From assembly GCF_921293095.1 (NCBI RefSeq), contig NW_025791658.1:3472001-3536000 (forward strand): DNA of 64,000 nt, written 5' to 3'. The notes beneath the pieces are model-generated. The model made no database searches. It saw nothing but the letters and a program-made list of their open reading frames with translations, and was not told the origin of the DNA. Shown piece by piece: positions 8,951-19,272 of the stretch (position 1 is its first letter; every line of letters starts with the position of its first letter). The stretch comes from Ischnura elegans (lineage: Eukaryota > Arthropoda > Insecta > Odonata > Coenagrionidae). The translations under genes were made by a program, and so were the position numbers.

Positions 8951-10735
8951 ATGCAAGACGGGTTAGAGAGAGAATATTTATCGGACAGGCATGGAGAGAT
9001 GTTGGATAACCCTTCACTTCCTTGGCGGCAAATCCTGCAATGTGATGATGAAATGAAACCTACATTTCTAACAGTGGACCGGATTTTATCACCGAGGGAC
9101 AATTTAATTTTATCATCGGAAAATCCAGAACGTACGCTGGAAGAAAAATTGGATTCAAACAAGAAGGAAAGAGTTGGTACTTGTTATTACTCTGAGAATG
9201 CATCACAGCCTGACGATAGGAGTTGTGGCAATGGTGAGAGCTTGATTAACCAGGAGCAAAGTGAAAATTCCACGGAATATGTTTGTGACCAGTGCGGCAT
9301 CAGATTTGTCGATAAAAATACTCTCAGTGAACACATTAGGGGGCATGTTGCTCATTATGTGCCCTCGTCATCTGAGCATCTAGCTGAGATGTCTATGGAG
9401 CAACTTAAAGGAAGTTTTGACCGAAAAACGTTTTTGCCGTGGGCAAATACGCCAAATCATTTATCTGCGGAGCGTGTGAGGGGAAATTTTTGCCAAAATA
9501 TGTCGTTCTTCCATGAAAATGTAACAAATAGTTACTATGTAGAGCGTATGAGTGGAAATTGTGGCCAAAATATATCATTATCTCAAGGAAATGTATCAAA
9601 TATTGCACCGGAGGAGGATATTAGAAAAGAATTTGCCCAAAACACGTCATTATCCGACAAAAATGTACCGAATGGATTGCGTGTTGAATGTTTTCAAGGA
9701 AATTATGACTCATCAACACAACCGAATGCTCGGAATGGTATATCAGCGGAGACTTCTGCATATTCTTCGGTGAGATTTGATGAAAGTTCTTGGACTAGAT
9801 CTTGCGAGTTCGGTGAGGAGTCGAAAGAGAAACAGAGGAAGCGAAGACGAATTAAAGTTGGTTGCGCAAATATGTTCAAGTGCGAAGTTTGTTCGAAGGA
9901 ATTCAAGTACAAAAGTGTTCTGACGCAACACTTGTTCGCTCACAGCAGCGAGAAGCAATTCAGTTGCAAAGAGTGCGGTCGCGAGTTCAAGTTCAAAGCC
10001 GGTTTGCTTCAGCACGCCGCGACCCATGGCGCGGAGCCGTACAGGTGCAGAGTGTGCGATAAGAAATACTTGCGCCGCAAGAGTTTGGAGCGTCACATGA
10101 GCGTACACACGGGAGAAAACAGATTTCTGTGCAGAACTTGCGGTAAGAGTTTCGTGTCGATCGCAAACTTGAGGCAACACTCGGGAGTCCACACGACCAA
10201 CAGGCCATTTCAGTGCGGCCACTGCGGGAAACAGTTCCGGCTGAAGCACAACCTTGCGTGCCACGTGACGCGCCACGACGGTCTGAGACCGTACAAGTGC
10301 GGGACTTGCGAGAAGAGTTTCAAGACGAAAGACAATCTCTGTCTTCACCTCAAAATCCACTCGGGCTTGCGTGAATTCCCGTGTAACTTGTGCGGGAAGT
10401 CATTCTACAGAAAGGATCACCTTGCCAACCACAAAATTCGAGTGCACGAGAACGTCAAGCCTTTCGGTTGCGGGATCTGTGGGAGGCGTTTTGCGCAGGG
10501 GGACAGCTTGGCCAAACATGTGGAAAAACACAACGAGCGGAGGCGTTTCCAGTGCGACCTCTGCGGGAAAGCTTACAAGATCAAGGGATACCTCGTGAGC
10601 CACATGCACAACCACTATGGTACGAATAGACTAGAGTGTACAATTTGTGGGAAAGTAATGAAAAGGGTGAGAGATCTTGAGCCTCATTTTAGGAAACATC
10701 ACCTCAAAGAACCAGTTAAATGTGAGGGCGTGTGA
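8951..10735 (+). CDS. Terminal exon, C2H2 zinc-finger protein (11 fingers)
   Basis: The acceptor tccattgcag leads into a 594-codon frame ending in TGA at 10733-10735, in phase 0 with the exon at 3331-3465. Residues about 1-115 are a linker without a recognised domain. A lone finger follows (CDQCGIRFVDKNTLSEHIRGH). Then comes a spacer with four degenerate 21-24 residue repeats (GN..QN.S....NV.N), then a basic run KQRKRRRIK that could serve as a nuclear signal. The C-terminal half is ten tandem C2H2 fingers with mostly intact C-x2-C-x12-H-x3-H spacing; finger 7 has H-x4-H. Linkers vary from TGE-like to diverged. It is very probably a sequence-specific nuclear DNA-binding regulator. No ortholog is named. 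Confidence 0.9.
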   Translation: MQDGLEREYLSDRHGEMLDNPSLPWRQILQCDDEMKPTFLTVDRILSPRDNLILSSENPERTLEEKLDSNKKERVGTCYYSENASQPDDRSCGNGESLINQEQSENSTEYVCDQCGIRFVDKNTLSEHIRGHVAHYVPSSSEHLAEMSMEQLKGSFDRKTFLPWANTPNHLSAERVRGNFCQNMSFFHENVTNSYYVERMSGNCGQNISLSQGNVSNIAPEEDIRKEFAQNTSLSDKNVPNGLRVECFQGNYDSSTQPNARNGISAETSAYSSVRFDESSWTRSCEFGEESKEKQRKRRRIKVGCANMFKCEVCSKEFKYKSVLTQHLFAHSSEKQFSCKECGREFKFKAGLLQHAATHGAEPYRCRVCDKKYLRRKSLERHMSVHTGENRFLCRTCGKSFVSIANLRQHSGVHTTNRPFQCGHCGKQFRLKHNLACHVTRHDGLRPYKCGTCEKSFKTKDNLCLHLKIHSGLREFPCNLCGKSFYRKDHLANHKIRVHENVKPFGCGICGRRFAQGDSLAKHVEKHNERRRFQCDLCGKAYKIKGYLVSHMHNHYGTNRLECTICGKVMKRVRDLEPHFRKHHLKEPVKCEGV

Positions 10736-11320
10736 AGAAGACCGCCAAATTCCGTGTTCTCCAGCCACTTCTGTGATAGGCAATAGTTTTGAAAGCCATC
10801 CTGATTTTGTCTCCATCTCAAAGGTGGGAAGTCCTGATTTTTGCCACTTTATATAGCACTGGCCGTCCCTCCGCTTGGATTTTTGCTGATTGGATAGCCG
10901 TAATCTGTGTTTACATAATGGGTCTTGTGGATTTCCAAAGCTTCCCTGATCTACCTTGGGTAATCACGAACAGTTGGAGCTGTTCCAAGTAAATTACGGT
11001 AGAGTTCCTCTGATAATCAGTCAAGCTCCAGTCTCTTATGGTAGACTTCTATCCTCAAGAGTAATTTGATAGTGCGGCAAAGTATTTTCTTGTTGGATGG
11101 GTGTTCAGGTGTGGAAGGCAAGGGGGTAATGCAACTTCCCCTCCTTCAGTAATTTCTCAAATCCCATGGACTTCCTGAGAATCTCCTCCTTGAAAAGTAT
11201 ACTAAAATTCTTGCATAGGTTTGTACGGCAATGTTCATGATGACTGCGAAATCATAGTTATTCTTATGTGTGAAGAGTAAAAAAAATTATTCAAGCTGCA
11301 ATTAATAGTTATTGTATTGT
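10736..11320 (+). other. Probable 3' UTR of the zinc-finger gene
   Basis: The sequence follows the stop codon and contains no supported coding region. No unambiguous polyadenylation signal is seen before the AT-rich minisatellite at 11325; an AATAAA occurs further on near 11885. The UTR end is not determinable by eye. Confidence 0.4.
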
Positions 11321-11324
11321 GACT

Positions 11325-11480
11325 TCATATTTATTGAATTTTTACTTTATATTTATTGAATTTTTACTTTATATTTATTGAATTTTGACTTCATATATAT
11401 CAAATTTTTGACTTCATATTTATTGAATTTTGACGTCTAATTTGTTGGATTTTGACCCGTAATTTATTAAATGTTGACAT
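11325..11480. repeat. AT-rich minisatellite (TTTATTGAATTTTxACTT-like units)
   Basis: About six degenerate units of roughly 23-28 bp share 'tttattgaattttgactt', with drift toward 'tttgttggattttgac' at the right end. It lies in or just past the 3' region of the + strand zinc-finger gene. Confidence 0.75.
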
Positions 11481-11949
11481 ATATTTTTCTCTGGATTTTT
11501 GTATGTATTGTTATTATGCTTGTTAATTTTGACCTCAAATATGTTGCATTTTTAAGTTATTAATGTTTTAAAATAACCTCAAACATGAGACTGCAATTTA
11601 AGTTTAATTTTGATGGAAATGGTTCATTCTTATATTCATGACATATTATGTATATAAAATGCCTTAAAAAATACTCACCTGACACCTTTGGAGCAGCCGG
11701 AGTAGGAGAATCTATTTATCACTAGATAAAAGATCTGATGCGTTACCGTCGGCATCAAAATAATGTGCCGCTGTACGTTGCAAATTTATGTCCCGACTTC
11801 AATGCAGGCTATAATAATAATAATTAATTAAAAAGTGTTTCTATCAGTTTTATTTTTTCTTTTGGGTCAAACTTTTGGACTGGAAATAAATTTTACACCA
11901 TTTTGTCACTTAAAATAAAACTTTAAGCAGATGCAGTTATTATATGTTA

Positions 11950-11999
11950 AAACTATACAATAGTTTATATAATTTTTTATATAAACTATTGTATAGTTT
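11950..11999. repeat. Perfect 23 bp hairpin
   Basis: Arms 11950-11972 and 11977-11999 are exact reverse complements with a 4-base T loop, built of 'tatacaatagtttat'. It could be a relic of a small inverted-repeat element. It is not a recognisable transcription terminator in this setting. Confidence 0.8.
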
Positions 12000-12229
12000 G
12001 TTCTATCCCCCCAACCCCACCATAGTTTGCCACTGATCTGCATTAAAGTCTGCAACTTATTGTGCAAGATGAATGCAGTACATGCAGTAGTTTTCCCGAG
12101 GATGAGTCACAGAGTTTATGAACTTGACGAAATGGCTAATTTTACGGTGCGCGGAGTCATTTATAGCTCTGGAGTGTCCACATTTTTGAATTTTTCGTAA
12201 AACAAAAAATAAATTATAACATCCTCTAT

Positions 12230-12444
12230 ATTATTTCTACTGTATAGATACCTTTTCTCAACTTCTTCGCAACCAAACTCTACAAATGAGGTACCAAAAT
12301 GCACAGAATTTATCAGAGAACATGTGACGGCATATCTTACTTCATAAATATTGCTATTGTTTCCTAAAATTGGTTTTAAAAAAATCGATTCCGGCAAGAT
12401 TGTCCTCATCCCAAGAATACAGTTAACGCCGTCGGATCCCACCA
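12230..12444. repeat. 215 bp direct repeat, copy 1
   Basis: It is nearly identical to 13741-13963, including 'gaggtaccaaaatgcacaga' and 'gattccggcaagattgtcct'. The two copies sit 1.5 kb apart in the same orientation. The second interrupts a Tigger-A MITE, so that copy arrived by transposition or duplication. An open frame of 94 codons on the - strand covers copy 1, but I recognise no domain in it. Confidence 0.8.
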
Positions 12445-12459
12445 TGCCTTTTAATTCAC

Positions 12460-12700
12460 AGACAATTTCCCATTAAGGTTTCCTACGCGATGACTATTAA
12501 CAAGGCTCAGGGTCAGACTTTGCAAAGAGCTGGCTTATTCCTGCCTGACCCTGTATTCTCTCATGGCCAAACTTTATGTAGCATTCTCTAGGGTAAGATC
12601 TTTTCAAAATATTTTTGTAAATATTAAGGAAAACGCTAAACAAGTATTAACAGAGGATAGTGTAATTACTTCCAATGCTGTGTTTAAAGAGGTCCTCTGA
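12460..12700 (+). pseudogene. Helitron helicase C-terminus (frameshifted)
   Basis: The + strand reads RQFPIKVSYAMTINKAQGQT, then 'GLFLPDPVFSHGQ', and after a one-base frameshift near 12568 'LYVAFSRVRSFQNIFVNI', ending at a TGA at 12700. These are the last conserved motifs of the Pif1-like helicase of Helitron RepHel proteins (the TINKAQGQT and YVAFSR boxes). Only about 80 codons remain. The direct repeat ends 15 bases upstream, so the element is truncated there. A GC hairpin about 110 bp downstream may be part of the Helitron 3' end. Confidence 0.85.
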
Positions 12701-12808
12701 CCTCAATTTGTACATGAACATTCCAATTAAATTTGTACATAAGACCCTGCCTTTTTTTTCTCCATTTTAAAATTAGAAACGCGCCTATCCCTCTGTGGAC
12801 CTGCATTG

Positions 12809-12831
12809 AAAAGAGCGGGGGAAGCCCGCTG
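12809..12831 (+). repeat. GC hairpin, candidate Helitron 3' terminal hairpin
   Basis: 'agcgggggaagcccgct' forms a 6 bp GC-rich stem about 115 bp after the helicase stop. Helitrons carry a short GC hairpin just before the 3' terminus, normally followed by CTRR. I do not see an unambiguous CTRR end right after it, so this is tentative. Confidence 0.4.
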
Positions 12832-13040
12832 GGAGGGGGCTCATCACTCTCGTTTTCTTTAAAATGACATAATGCTCATTATTATAGCATGAACTATAAC
12901 TGAACGTGGGGAAATGACAACCATTCCCAAAAGATTTTCTCCCTTCAAAAGCAGGCCATTAAGGCAATGCTTCGCCTCCATATTCGTACCCCTGGCAGAT
13001 CTTTGTTCAAGAACCATCCTCACACTTCCCTCCCTTTATA

Positions 13041-13425
13041 CAGGGTGTCCCATTTATCTTGACCACCCAAAATAACTTTTTGTCCAGATGCAAATTCAAA
13101 AAATGTTCATTAGCCGACAGGGTGACATTAATCAGCATGATTGCCTTCCTTGTAGCTTTGTTATTTACAAAGATATGAACAGTGGTGTGTCTTTTTTAAA
13201 GAGCAACCAATATTTATTATTTGGCAATTCATTACCTCTCCTAAAGATTTAATCAAAAATGTAGCACAGTGGACCATTAACATAAACACGATCTTATGAA
13301 AAATGACTGACCATCTAGCGCTTAGTGCAGGTACGCGGGTATTGGAACTACTCCACTTGCTGACGTTGACCAAATGAAAACATAGTAAAATGCACACCAG
13401 TCATAAGAAACTCGTCCACAGTAAG
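13041..13425. mobile_element. Truncated copy of the CAGGGTGTCCC element
   Basis: It starts with CAGGGTGTCCCATTTATCTT after a TA and runs through the same arm and internal sequence as 415-1218. It stops before a matching right terminus. Confidence 0.7.
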
Positions 13426-13607
13426 TTTATACCTTTACATACTTAATTGTGCCTTATTTGTAAAAAAAAACTCCAAATATTCTCCTATCACCATGATGTG
13501 CACCCTTACCACAAATGAAATAGTACTGACATCCACCTATCCCAGGACTCTACTTCCCTTTCCCTGCATAGTCCTCATCATGCAGCCTGTATAATCTATA
13601 AAAAATT

Positions 13608-14537
13608 ATGGTAAAACCACTTCGTAGTGAACCACTTTACATTATAAAACCTCCTTACTTCATACCACCCCTACAGTCCCATCAGATTTACATGTGAATT
13701 TATAGGCAAACCTCTTTATCTCATAAAACCTCCACTTATATTATTTATACTGTATAGATACCTACCTTTTTCTCAGCTTATACGCAACCAAACTCTACAA
13801 ATGAGGTACCAAAATGCACAGAATTTATCAGAGAACATATGACGGCATATCTTACTTCATAAATATTGCTATTGTTTCCTAAAAGTGGTTTTTTTAAAAA
13901 AAATCGATTCCGGCAAGATTGTCCTCATCCCAAGAATACAGTTAACGCCGTTGGATCCCACCAATAATCCTATTATATCTGAGGTTTATATCTGAGGTGA
14001 ATTTATAGGCAAACCTCTGTATCTCATAAAACCTCCACTTATCATACCAAGGAGACACCCCCAAGATGGCCAAACTACCTCTGCAAATCGTACCGAGACA
14101 ACTAGAGACCATTAATGCAGCTGCGATTATGTTCATGGAATGACATTTTCAGCGATGTTTCACGCTTATTTTTTTTCTTCTACACCTTTATTATGCTGTA
14201 ATTTTGTTCCATAAAGGGCATACCCAACAGTAAATAAGAGAAAAAGGTATCCAACAATCCTAATCATTTTAAGTAACTGTTGATTTAAGAAAGATCACAT
14301 CGTTTTCTTTCGAATCATGGTAAAAATCATGCGATAGCACTTGCTTTCTTTTATTAATAAATATATGTTTGTTTAAACACATAAATGTAATGGTTTAAAA
14401 GACAGTTCTGACCTTAATTTCTGAAGGATGTGAAAAAATGGTGCCTATCACTAAAACCTCTCTATAGTGAACCTCCATACATCAAATTTCCCAAATTTTG
14501 GTTCCATCCATTACGATACAAAGAGGTTTTACTGTAC
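13608..14537 (-). mobile_element. Tigger-A MITE interrupted by the 215 bp repeat
   Basis: The right end reads ...cattacgatacaaagaggttttactgta, the reverse complement of the family TIR. The left end carries the decayed 'aaaaccact...' version. Internal family sequence is split at about 13741-13963 by the 215 bp direct repeat. On either side the tract 'aacctccacttat' is repeated, consistent with duplication during insertion or rearrangement. Confidence 0.7.
13741..13963. repeat. 215 bp direct repeat, copy 2
   Basis: This is the second copy of 12230-12444. It lies inside the Tigger-A MITE at 13608-14537, so it entered after that MITE was in place. Confidence 0.8.
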
Positions 14538-14623
14538 CATCTGACATTAATCTACTTACCTCTCTTCCACTGTTCAAAAACAGCGTGAAGAATTTACTTC
14601 TTGAAAAAGCGTATTATTGTGTC

Positions 14624-14869
14624 ATATTTCTAACCCTGCCGCGTGAACTTTGGTGAAATATACTAGAATTGCTACGAGAAAAATTCCCCTCAACCGGGAA
14701 TCGATCAACAGACCTTTGGCTTTCCAAAAGAACCTGGATAGCGTAGTGGTCTGCGCAGTGGCCCCGGAAAGCTAAAGGTCCGTGGTTCGATTCCCGGTCC
14801 AGGGAAATTTTATCTCATGGCAATTCTTGTATATTTCACCGCCGTTCATTCGGCAGGTTTAGAAATATT
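14624..14869. repeat. Palindromic element with a tRNA-like core
   Basis: Two arms of about 100 bp are imperfect reverse complements, running from the left end 'atatttctaaccctgcc' to the right end 'ggcaggtttagaaatat'. The right arm contains a complete tRNA-like sequence (14733-14804), and the left arm carries its decayed complement ('ccgggaatcgatc', 'cctttggctttcc'). The whole unit could fold into one long hairpin. It may be a SINE that formed an inverted dimer, or a foldback element that captured a tRNA-like promoter. Confidence 0.7.
14733..14804 (+). tRNA. tRNA-like sequence (SINE head or tRNA pseudogene)
   Basis: It has an A-box-like 'tagcgtagtggtc' and a B box 'ggttcgattcc'. A 7 bp acceptor-like stem pairs CCTGGAT with GTCCAGG (one wobble pair). 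A GGA triplet lies in the anticodon-loop position. The T arm is imperfect, and the sequence is embedded in a palindrome, so it is more likely a pol III-derived repeat than a working tRNA. Confidence 0.5.
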
Positions 14870-15320
14870 ACACATACCGCTTTGCGCGGCTTTAGCGCAG
14901 GTTTGAGGCTCTCAACCGGTTGTGGCTTCTTGGAAGTCCTTTCTCCCTCGCGTTGCCATCCTTGATGGACCGCGAGGGCCTAAAACCTAGTACATACCTA
15001 ACTTCCTACTTGTCCCAGAACAACAGAACAAAACAAAGGAGAGTGGTGCCTCGAGGTGGCAAGTCAAAACACTAAACGGGAATTTTCAAACGTTTCGGAT
15101 TTCTGGATTCCCGATTTGAGGTTCTCAATATGCATTGTTATTAATTATATTGTTATTGTTATTAGTATTGTTATTATTATAATTATGCAATTAATAATAT
15201 TTATCTTCTTACTTAACATTCTGACTTTTCTTTACCTTTCACTGAAATTTTTACGCATCCTGCCTCACATATCACATTTTCCTCACAATGTTTTGCCAAC
15301 ATAATTATTATTTCTATAAT
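14870..15320. other. No gene seen
   Basis: The sequence is AT-rich with a short (ATT)n-like stretch near 15140-15200. The open frame at 15056-15304 is hydrophobic only because of the AT-rich repeat and is not supported as a gene. Confidence 0.5.
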
Positions 15321-15982
15321 AGGGTAGTTTCCTTCATCAAAGAAAACAAAAGGCATTGATGGCGATTCGTTACCCACCATTAGTGTATTCATAATACACA
15401 AATTATTTGGTTTTTGAAATACCGGTTTAGACGAATGGCAAGGGTCAAATTTTATCCTCATTTGAAAAAGGCCAGATTGGCGCCCATGCGATTCCACTCC
15501 ACGTGACGTCACAGGGACCTAGTTTCTACACGAGAGGATAGGAGTTATGCATCGTCAGAGGCTACCAATGCATGCATGAGTCACAGAGCTCAGGGAAACA
15601 TGTCTTAATAATTACCTATTAAAACTGGCTAAGGTCGGAAAGTTTTCTTCGCTTGATAAGGTATTAATAAACCTTTTTTAAGCCATGCGCTACCAGACAG
15701 GAAGGTACTCAGCTACCCGTTAGCATCCTGCGTCCTATCAGCGCTCAGAGCCTCGATCAAGGTCACCTACCAGGCGGGAGGGGGAACCAGAAATGCGTCG
15801 TACGGACTTTTTCCCTTCATTCCTACTTACGCGTCGCGTTTTCGCGCGCTTGAAATTTTTCACTTTTCATTTGATCGCGAAAAATAGATATCGTCATTTA
15901 AAAATCTAAAAGCGTGAAATACGTACTCCAGGAGTGATAATCTTTCGATTTAGGCAATAAAAAAATAATAGGCAACCACCCT
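15321..15982 (+). mobile_element. AGGGTAGTTTCC MITE, full copy
   Basis: It runs from AGGGTAGTTTCCTTCATC to ...GGCAACCACCCT, giving an inverted repeat of about 12 bp (AGGGTRGTTKCC). A full copy in the opposite orientation is at 37028-37681. Terminal fragments occur at 18928-19002 and 62859-62935. There is no coding capacity. The interior includes the palindrome 'cacgtgacgtcac'. Confidence 0.8.
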
Positions 15983-17421
15983 ATTGCTTGGGATGCAATT
16001 TAAATGATTGAATGGCCAATATGCACAAATAAATATCAGGAGGAAGGGAGTTTCACTAAGTACTCAGCCACTATCAAAGTTATAATAGTGTATAATTACG
16101 TGCAGGGCTGGATCCAGGATTTTTTTCTGGGGTGGACACAAGGGTCAGACAGACTAATGATCTACTCATACTTGAGATTAAAAACAAGATACATATGAAA
16201 TTAATGTACGGAATATTCTCTTAATTTTAATATAAAATTTATTGATGTGAAATTAAATGATGAGGCTCCGTAATGAACAAAACAAAATGAACGTTATGAT
16301 AAGGGCATAAAAATTTTGCCTATTTTTTTTAAGCATCTGGTGTTGGACATGTGCCTCTCCCTGCACCTAAAACCACCCATTACTTATGCACCCATTATGT
16401 ATTGTTACATATTATGATTACTATGAAAGATTGTTCGCCTTTCGGACCCTTGCACAGTGCCAGTTCGAAAAATTGTTCTTAATTTTGGCGTCGCAGGTGG
16501 TCGCATTTCTCCTTTTGGAATTATACCCTATAGGTTTTGTTGTATATGTGGTGTAAATATCTCGAGGTAACTTGGTGATCCTTTTTTTATAATCCTACAT
16601 GAACACAAAATTTCGATGAAAAACAGGGTCCGCCATTTTGTATGGTATCGGCCACAAATAATACAACTGAGTCGTGAAAGTTGCCGAGAATTAACAATAA
16701 TAAACCGTATAATAATACTGTAAATTTTTGTTTCTATTGAATCAATATAGAAGGTGTGGCATTAGTTTTAACATGCTGAATTTCGAGAAAAATTCAATGA
16801 GGGCAATTTTTGCAAAATTTGTTCAACTTTGAGGCCTAGGAATTTGTTTAAAAAATTTACCTATGAGGAACGGTTTGCGTTAAAAAAATGCACCAATGTA
16901 TTGGCAACAACTGTGCAAAGCTTCAATTTCCGCACTCAAAAAAATCGATTTCGAGGTTTTTTCCAGCTTTTTTCGATTTCAGCCCAATGTGCCTTGTGCC
17001 CCCCACAGAAAAAATCCTCCATTTACCCCTGACCAACACGAAAGAAAATTTAAGCCACTGAGAGGATCCACGGGGTTGTGGATGGTGGATCAACCTCTAG
17101 ATAAAGAGGTTAACTACAACATACATGAGTTAACTCGTTGAATAAGCAGTCGTGCATTCAGAGGTGGTATGGTCTATCCCTGGGTAAGAGAGGCCATCTT
17201 AACGATACATTACTCTTGTGAAGATCTCTTACACTTAAATTGCAACATTTCACTTGCAAAATCATATGCAAAATTGCAAGTTGAGGCATATGCAAATCTC
17301 CTTTCTTTGTGAACTAGTACTAATATCATAGGATAACACTGGATTAAATCTCCGCGTATTCTTACATTACCTTGTCTACATATTTTTTCATCTATTGTTT
17401 TTATCCTTAAATACAGAAATC
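15983..17421. other. No gene seen; transposon-end-like tract
   Basis: No supported coding region. At about 16105 the tract 'gggctggatccaggat' looks like the start of a G-rich inverted-repeat element, but no matching right end was found. Small open frames at 16829-17141 have no recognisable motif. Confidence 0.45.
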
Positions 17422-17682
17422 CAAGGGTGCCGACTTAAAAAAATATTGGGGGGGCCCAAACCGGGGACCTTGCCCCGGTAAATTTTATAAGTAGTGAGTT
17501 TTAAGTTTTTTTAAGCATTTTAGAAGAGTCATATGATCAACATTAGAACCCTGATCACTCGAATCTCGATATCTGGACATTCCGGGGAAAATTGACTAGC
17601 CTGACACATATTTTCGTCACATCTGTAACGAATTTTTGGGGGGGCTCGGGCCCCCTCAGGCCCCATGGAGGCGGCGCCACTG
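17422..17682. mobile_element. hAT-type MITE 'GGGGCC', copy 1
   Basis: It begins gggtgccgactt, followed by a 'aatattgggggggccc' tract, and ends ccatggaggcggcgccactg. Shared internal tracts include 'agagtcatatgatcaacatt' and 'ctcgatatctggaca'. Five copies lie in this window. The copy at 27661 has an 8 bp target duplication, which points to hAT. Confidence 0.78.
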
Positions 17683-17689
17683 CAGAAAT

Positions 17690-18065
17690 CGGAATAAATG
17701 GTGATGTATATGATTACAATACTAGAGCTTCTAAAGACTTCAGGATTGTCTCCAATAATCTCACCATGTATAGTTAAAACCCTGTTTATGCTGGTGTGAG
17801 ATTTTTCAATGAATTACCTAAAGAATTACGGGAAATATGTTCTTTATGTAACTTTAAGAAACAACTTTATCTGGTGAGCAATTCTTGCTATTCCATTGAC
17901 GAGTTTATGCCATTGTATCTGAATATCTAATTTTTACTTTTATGGCTTATGTTTTGTTTTGTGTACGTACCTACTTGACTCGTTCTATACATGTTGACCA
18001 CATGTCCTGGAATTAATAAAGAATTAATATTATCATTACCACTACCATTATCATTATTATTATTA
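17690..18065 (+). pseudogene. Non-LTR retrotransposon 3' fragment
   Basis: The + frame reads YDYNTRASKDFRIVSNN, then after a stop 'NPVYAGVRFFNELPKELR' and 'CNFKKQLYLVSNSCYSIDEF'. This is again the tail after the reverse transcriptase of a Jockey-like element, ending in an AATAAAG and (ATT)n-like tail by 18065. It directly follows hAT MITE copy 1. Confidence 0.65.
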
Positions 18066-18301
18066 AAACACTGTTCCCCTACTGTACCGAAAGTTTTTCA
18101 AGAATTTCGGCCCCTGTTACACCTTCTGACCACAAAAAAAACGGATCGCTGAATGAAGCTCTTCTTTGGTGAAAAGCGAAAGCGGAGCAGTCATGATTAA
18201 CAGCACGACAGTGATAACGAAACTAACGTAGCACCTTGAAACTTGCAAATACATTACAACAAATGACCAAAGGCTGCGTCATTGAACATTAAACAACAGC
18301 T

Positions 18302-18536
18302 GGGACGCCGACTTGAAAAAAATATTGGGGGGGCCCAAATTGGGGATCTTGCCCTGGGAAATTTTACAAGTAGTGAGTTTTAAGTTTTTTAAAAGTATTT
18401 TAGGAGAGTCATATGATCAACATAAGAACACTGATAACTGGAATCTCGATATCTGGACACTACAGGGAAAATCGGCAAGCCTGACATATTTTTCCTTCAC
18501 ACCCACAAAAAATTTTTGAGGGGGCTCGGCGCCACT
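18302..18536. mobile_element. hAT-type MITE 'GGGGCC', copy 2
   Basis: It has the same termini and internal tracts as copy 1 but lacks some of the right-end G-rich sequence ('ggggctcggcgccactg'). Confidence 0.75.
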
Positions 18537-18927
18537 GGACAACAGTACTACCAAAATAAACAAAGATATAACCAAAATGAGGAAAATAACTGACTTACCT
18601 TTGCATAAGCCAGAAGTGGTAAATATGAACAAATTTGTGAGTCACCGGCGTAGCATTCAACCATTGCTCTTCAAAAGCCCTTGAATTGAGTCAAAAGAAG
18701 GAATACGAGGAATTGAAAGGGATGCGAAGGTGTTAATCCCTTCGGCTGAGGAGCTAGCCAGGAGTGCTGCATGTGTGTCTCGTCTCGGCAGTTGAGAAGG
18801 GACTTCAATTTCTCGGAAATGTCGGGACAGAAGTCGCAGTACGGCGAGAGTCTTGATAAGACTCGAGAAGTCTTGTCCTTTCGAGACTTATTGACACCTA
18901 CTTAGACTCCCTAGGCAAGGTAGGAAT

Positions 18928-19002
18928 AGGGTAGTTTCCTTCATCTAAGAAAAAAAAAGGCATAGATTGCGATTCGTATCTACCATTAGTGTATTCATAA
19001 AA
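18928..19002 (+). mobile_element. AGGGTAG MITE terminal fragment
   Basis: It carries the first 75 bases or so of the family at 15321 ('agggtagtttccttcatc', 'accattagtgtattcataa') and then diverges. Confidence 0.7.
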
Positions 19003-19120
19003 TCTTGATGAAAGCGCACTAAGCGATAATATAAGTATGTGGCCGATCGAGGCGAACAAACAAAAATTGTACTACTAAAAACATAGACACACGTAAAAAA
19101 AGGGACACCCACAAAAAAAC

Positions 19121-19160
19121 GTTCAGACGTTTCAGCGGATTGATCCGCTATCTTCAGTGC
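19121..19160 (-). ncRNA. Hammerhead-like ribozyme motif downstream of the PLE frame
   Basis: Read on the - strand: CTGAAGA (19151-19157) fits the C3-U-G-A-N-G-A9 core. Stem II is AGCGG/CCGCT around a short loop. GAA (19131-19133) supplies G12-A13-A14. Stem III is the minimal palindrome ACGT, followed by C17 at 19126, where cleavage is predicted. One extra U separates A9 from stem II; the same U occurs in the other copies in this window. PLEs are known to carry type I hammerheads. A two-base-pair stem III implies a dimeric active form. Stem I is not resolved by eye. Confidence 0.6.
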
Positions 19161-19272
19161 TGAAGGTGAACTGCTGCAGGCAGGGTAAGTTCCTCCAGTC
19201 GCCCTCCTTGGTGAGGTAGTGGGGGTGGAAGAAGGGGAAGGGGGAAGGGGAGGGTAGGGTTTGTTTTGGCTT

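Noticed and set aside
9743..10360. 205-codon open frame on the - strand
   Set aside because: It is the antisense shadow of the tandem zinc fingers at 8951-10735; regular Cys/His codon spacing keeps the other strand open. No independent motif.
14733..14804. Functional tRNA gene
   Set aside because: The T arm is imperfect, the anticodon stem is weak and the sequence is the arm of a palindrome. The tRNA-like tracts at 27446 and 39706 fail on acceptor pairing. All are better read as SINE-type or pseudogene sequence.
15056..15304. Small hydrophobic protein gene
   Set aside because: The frame spans an (ATT)n-like stretch that yields Ile/Leu/Val codons by composition, and its end overlaps an unsupported - strand frame.
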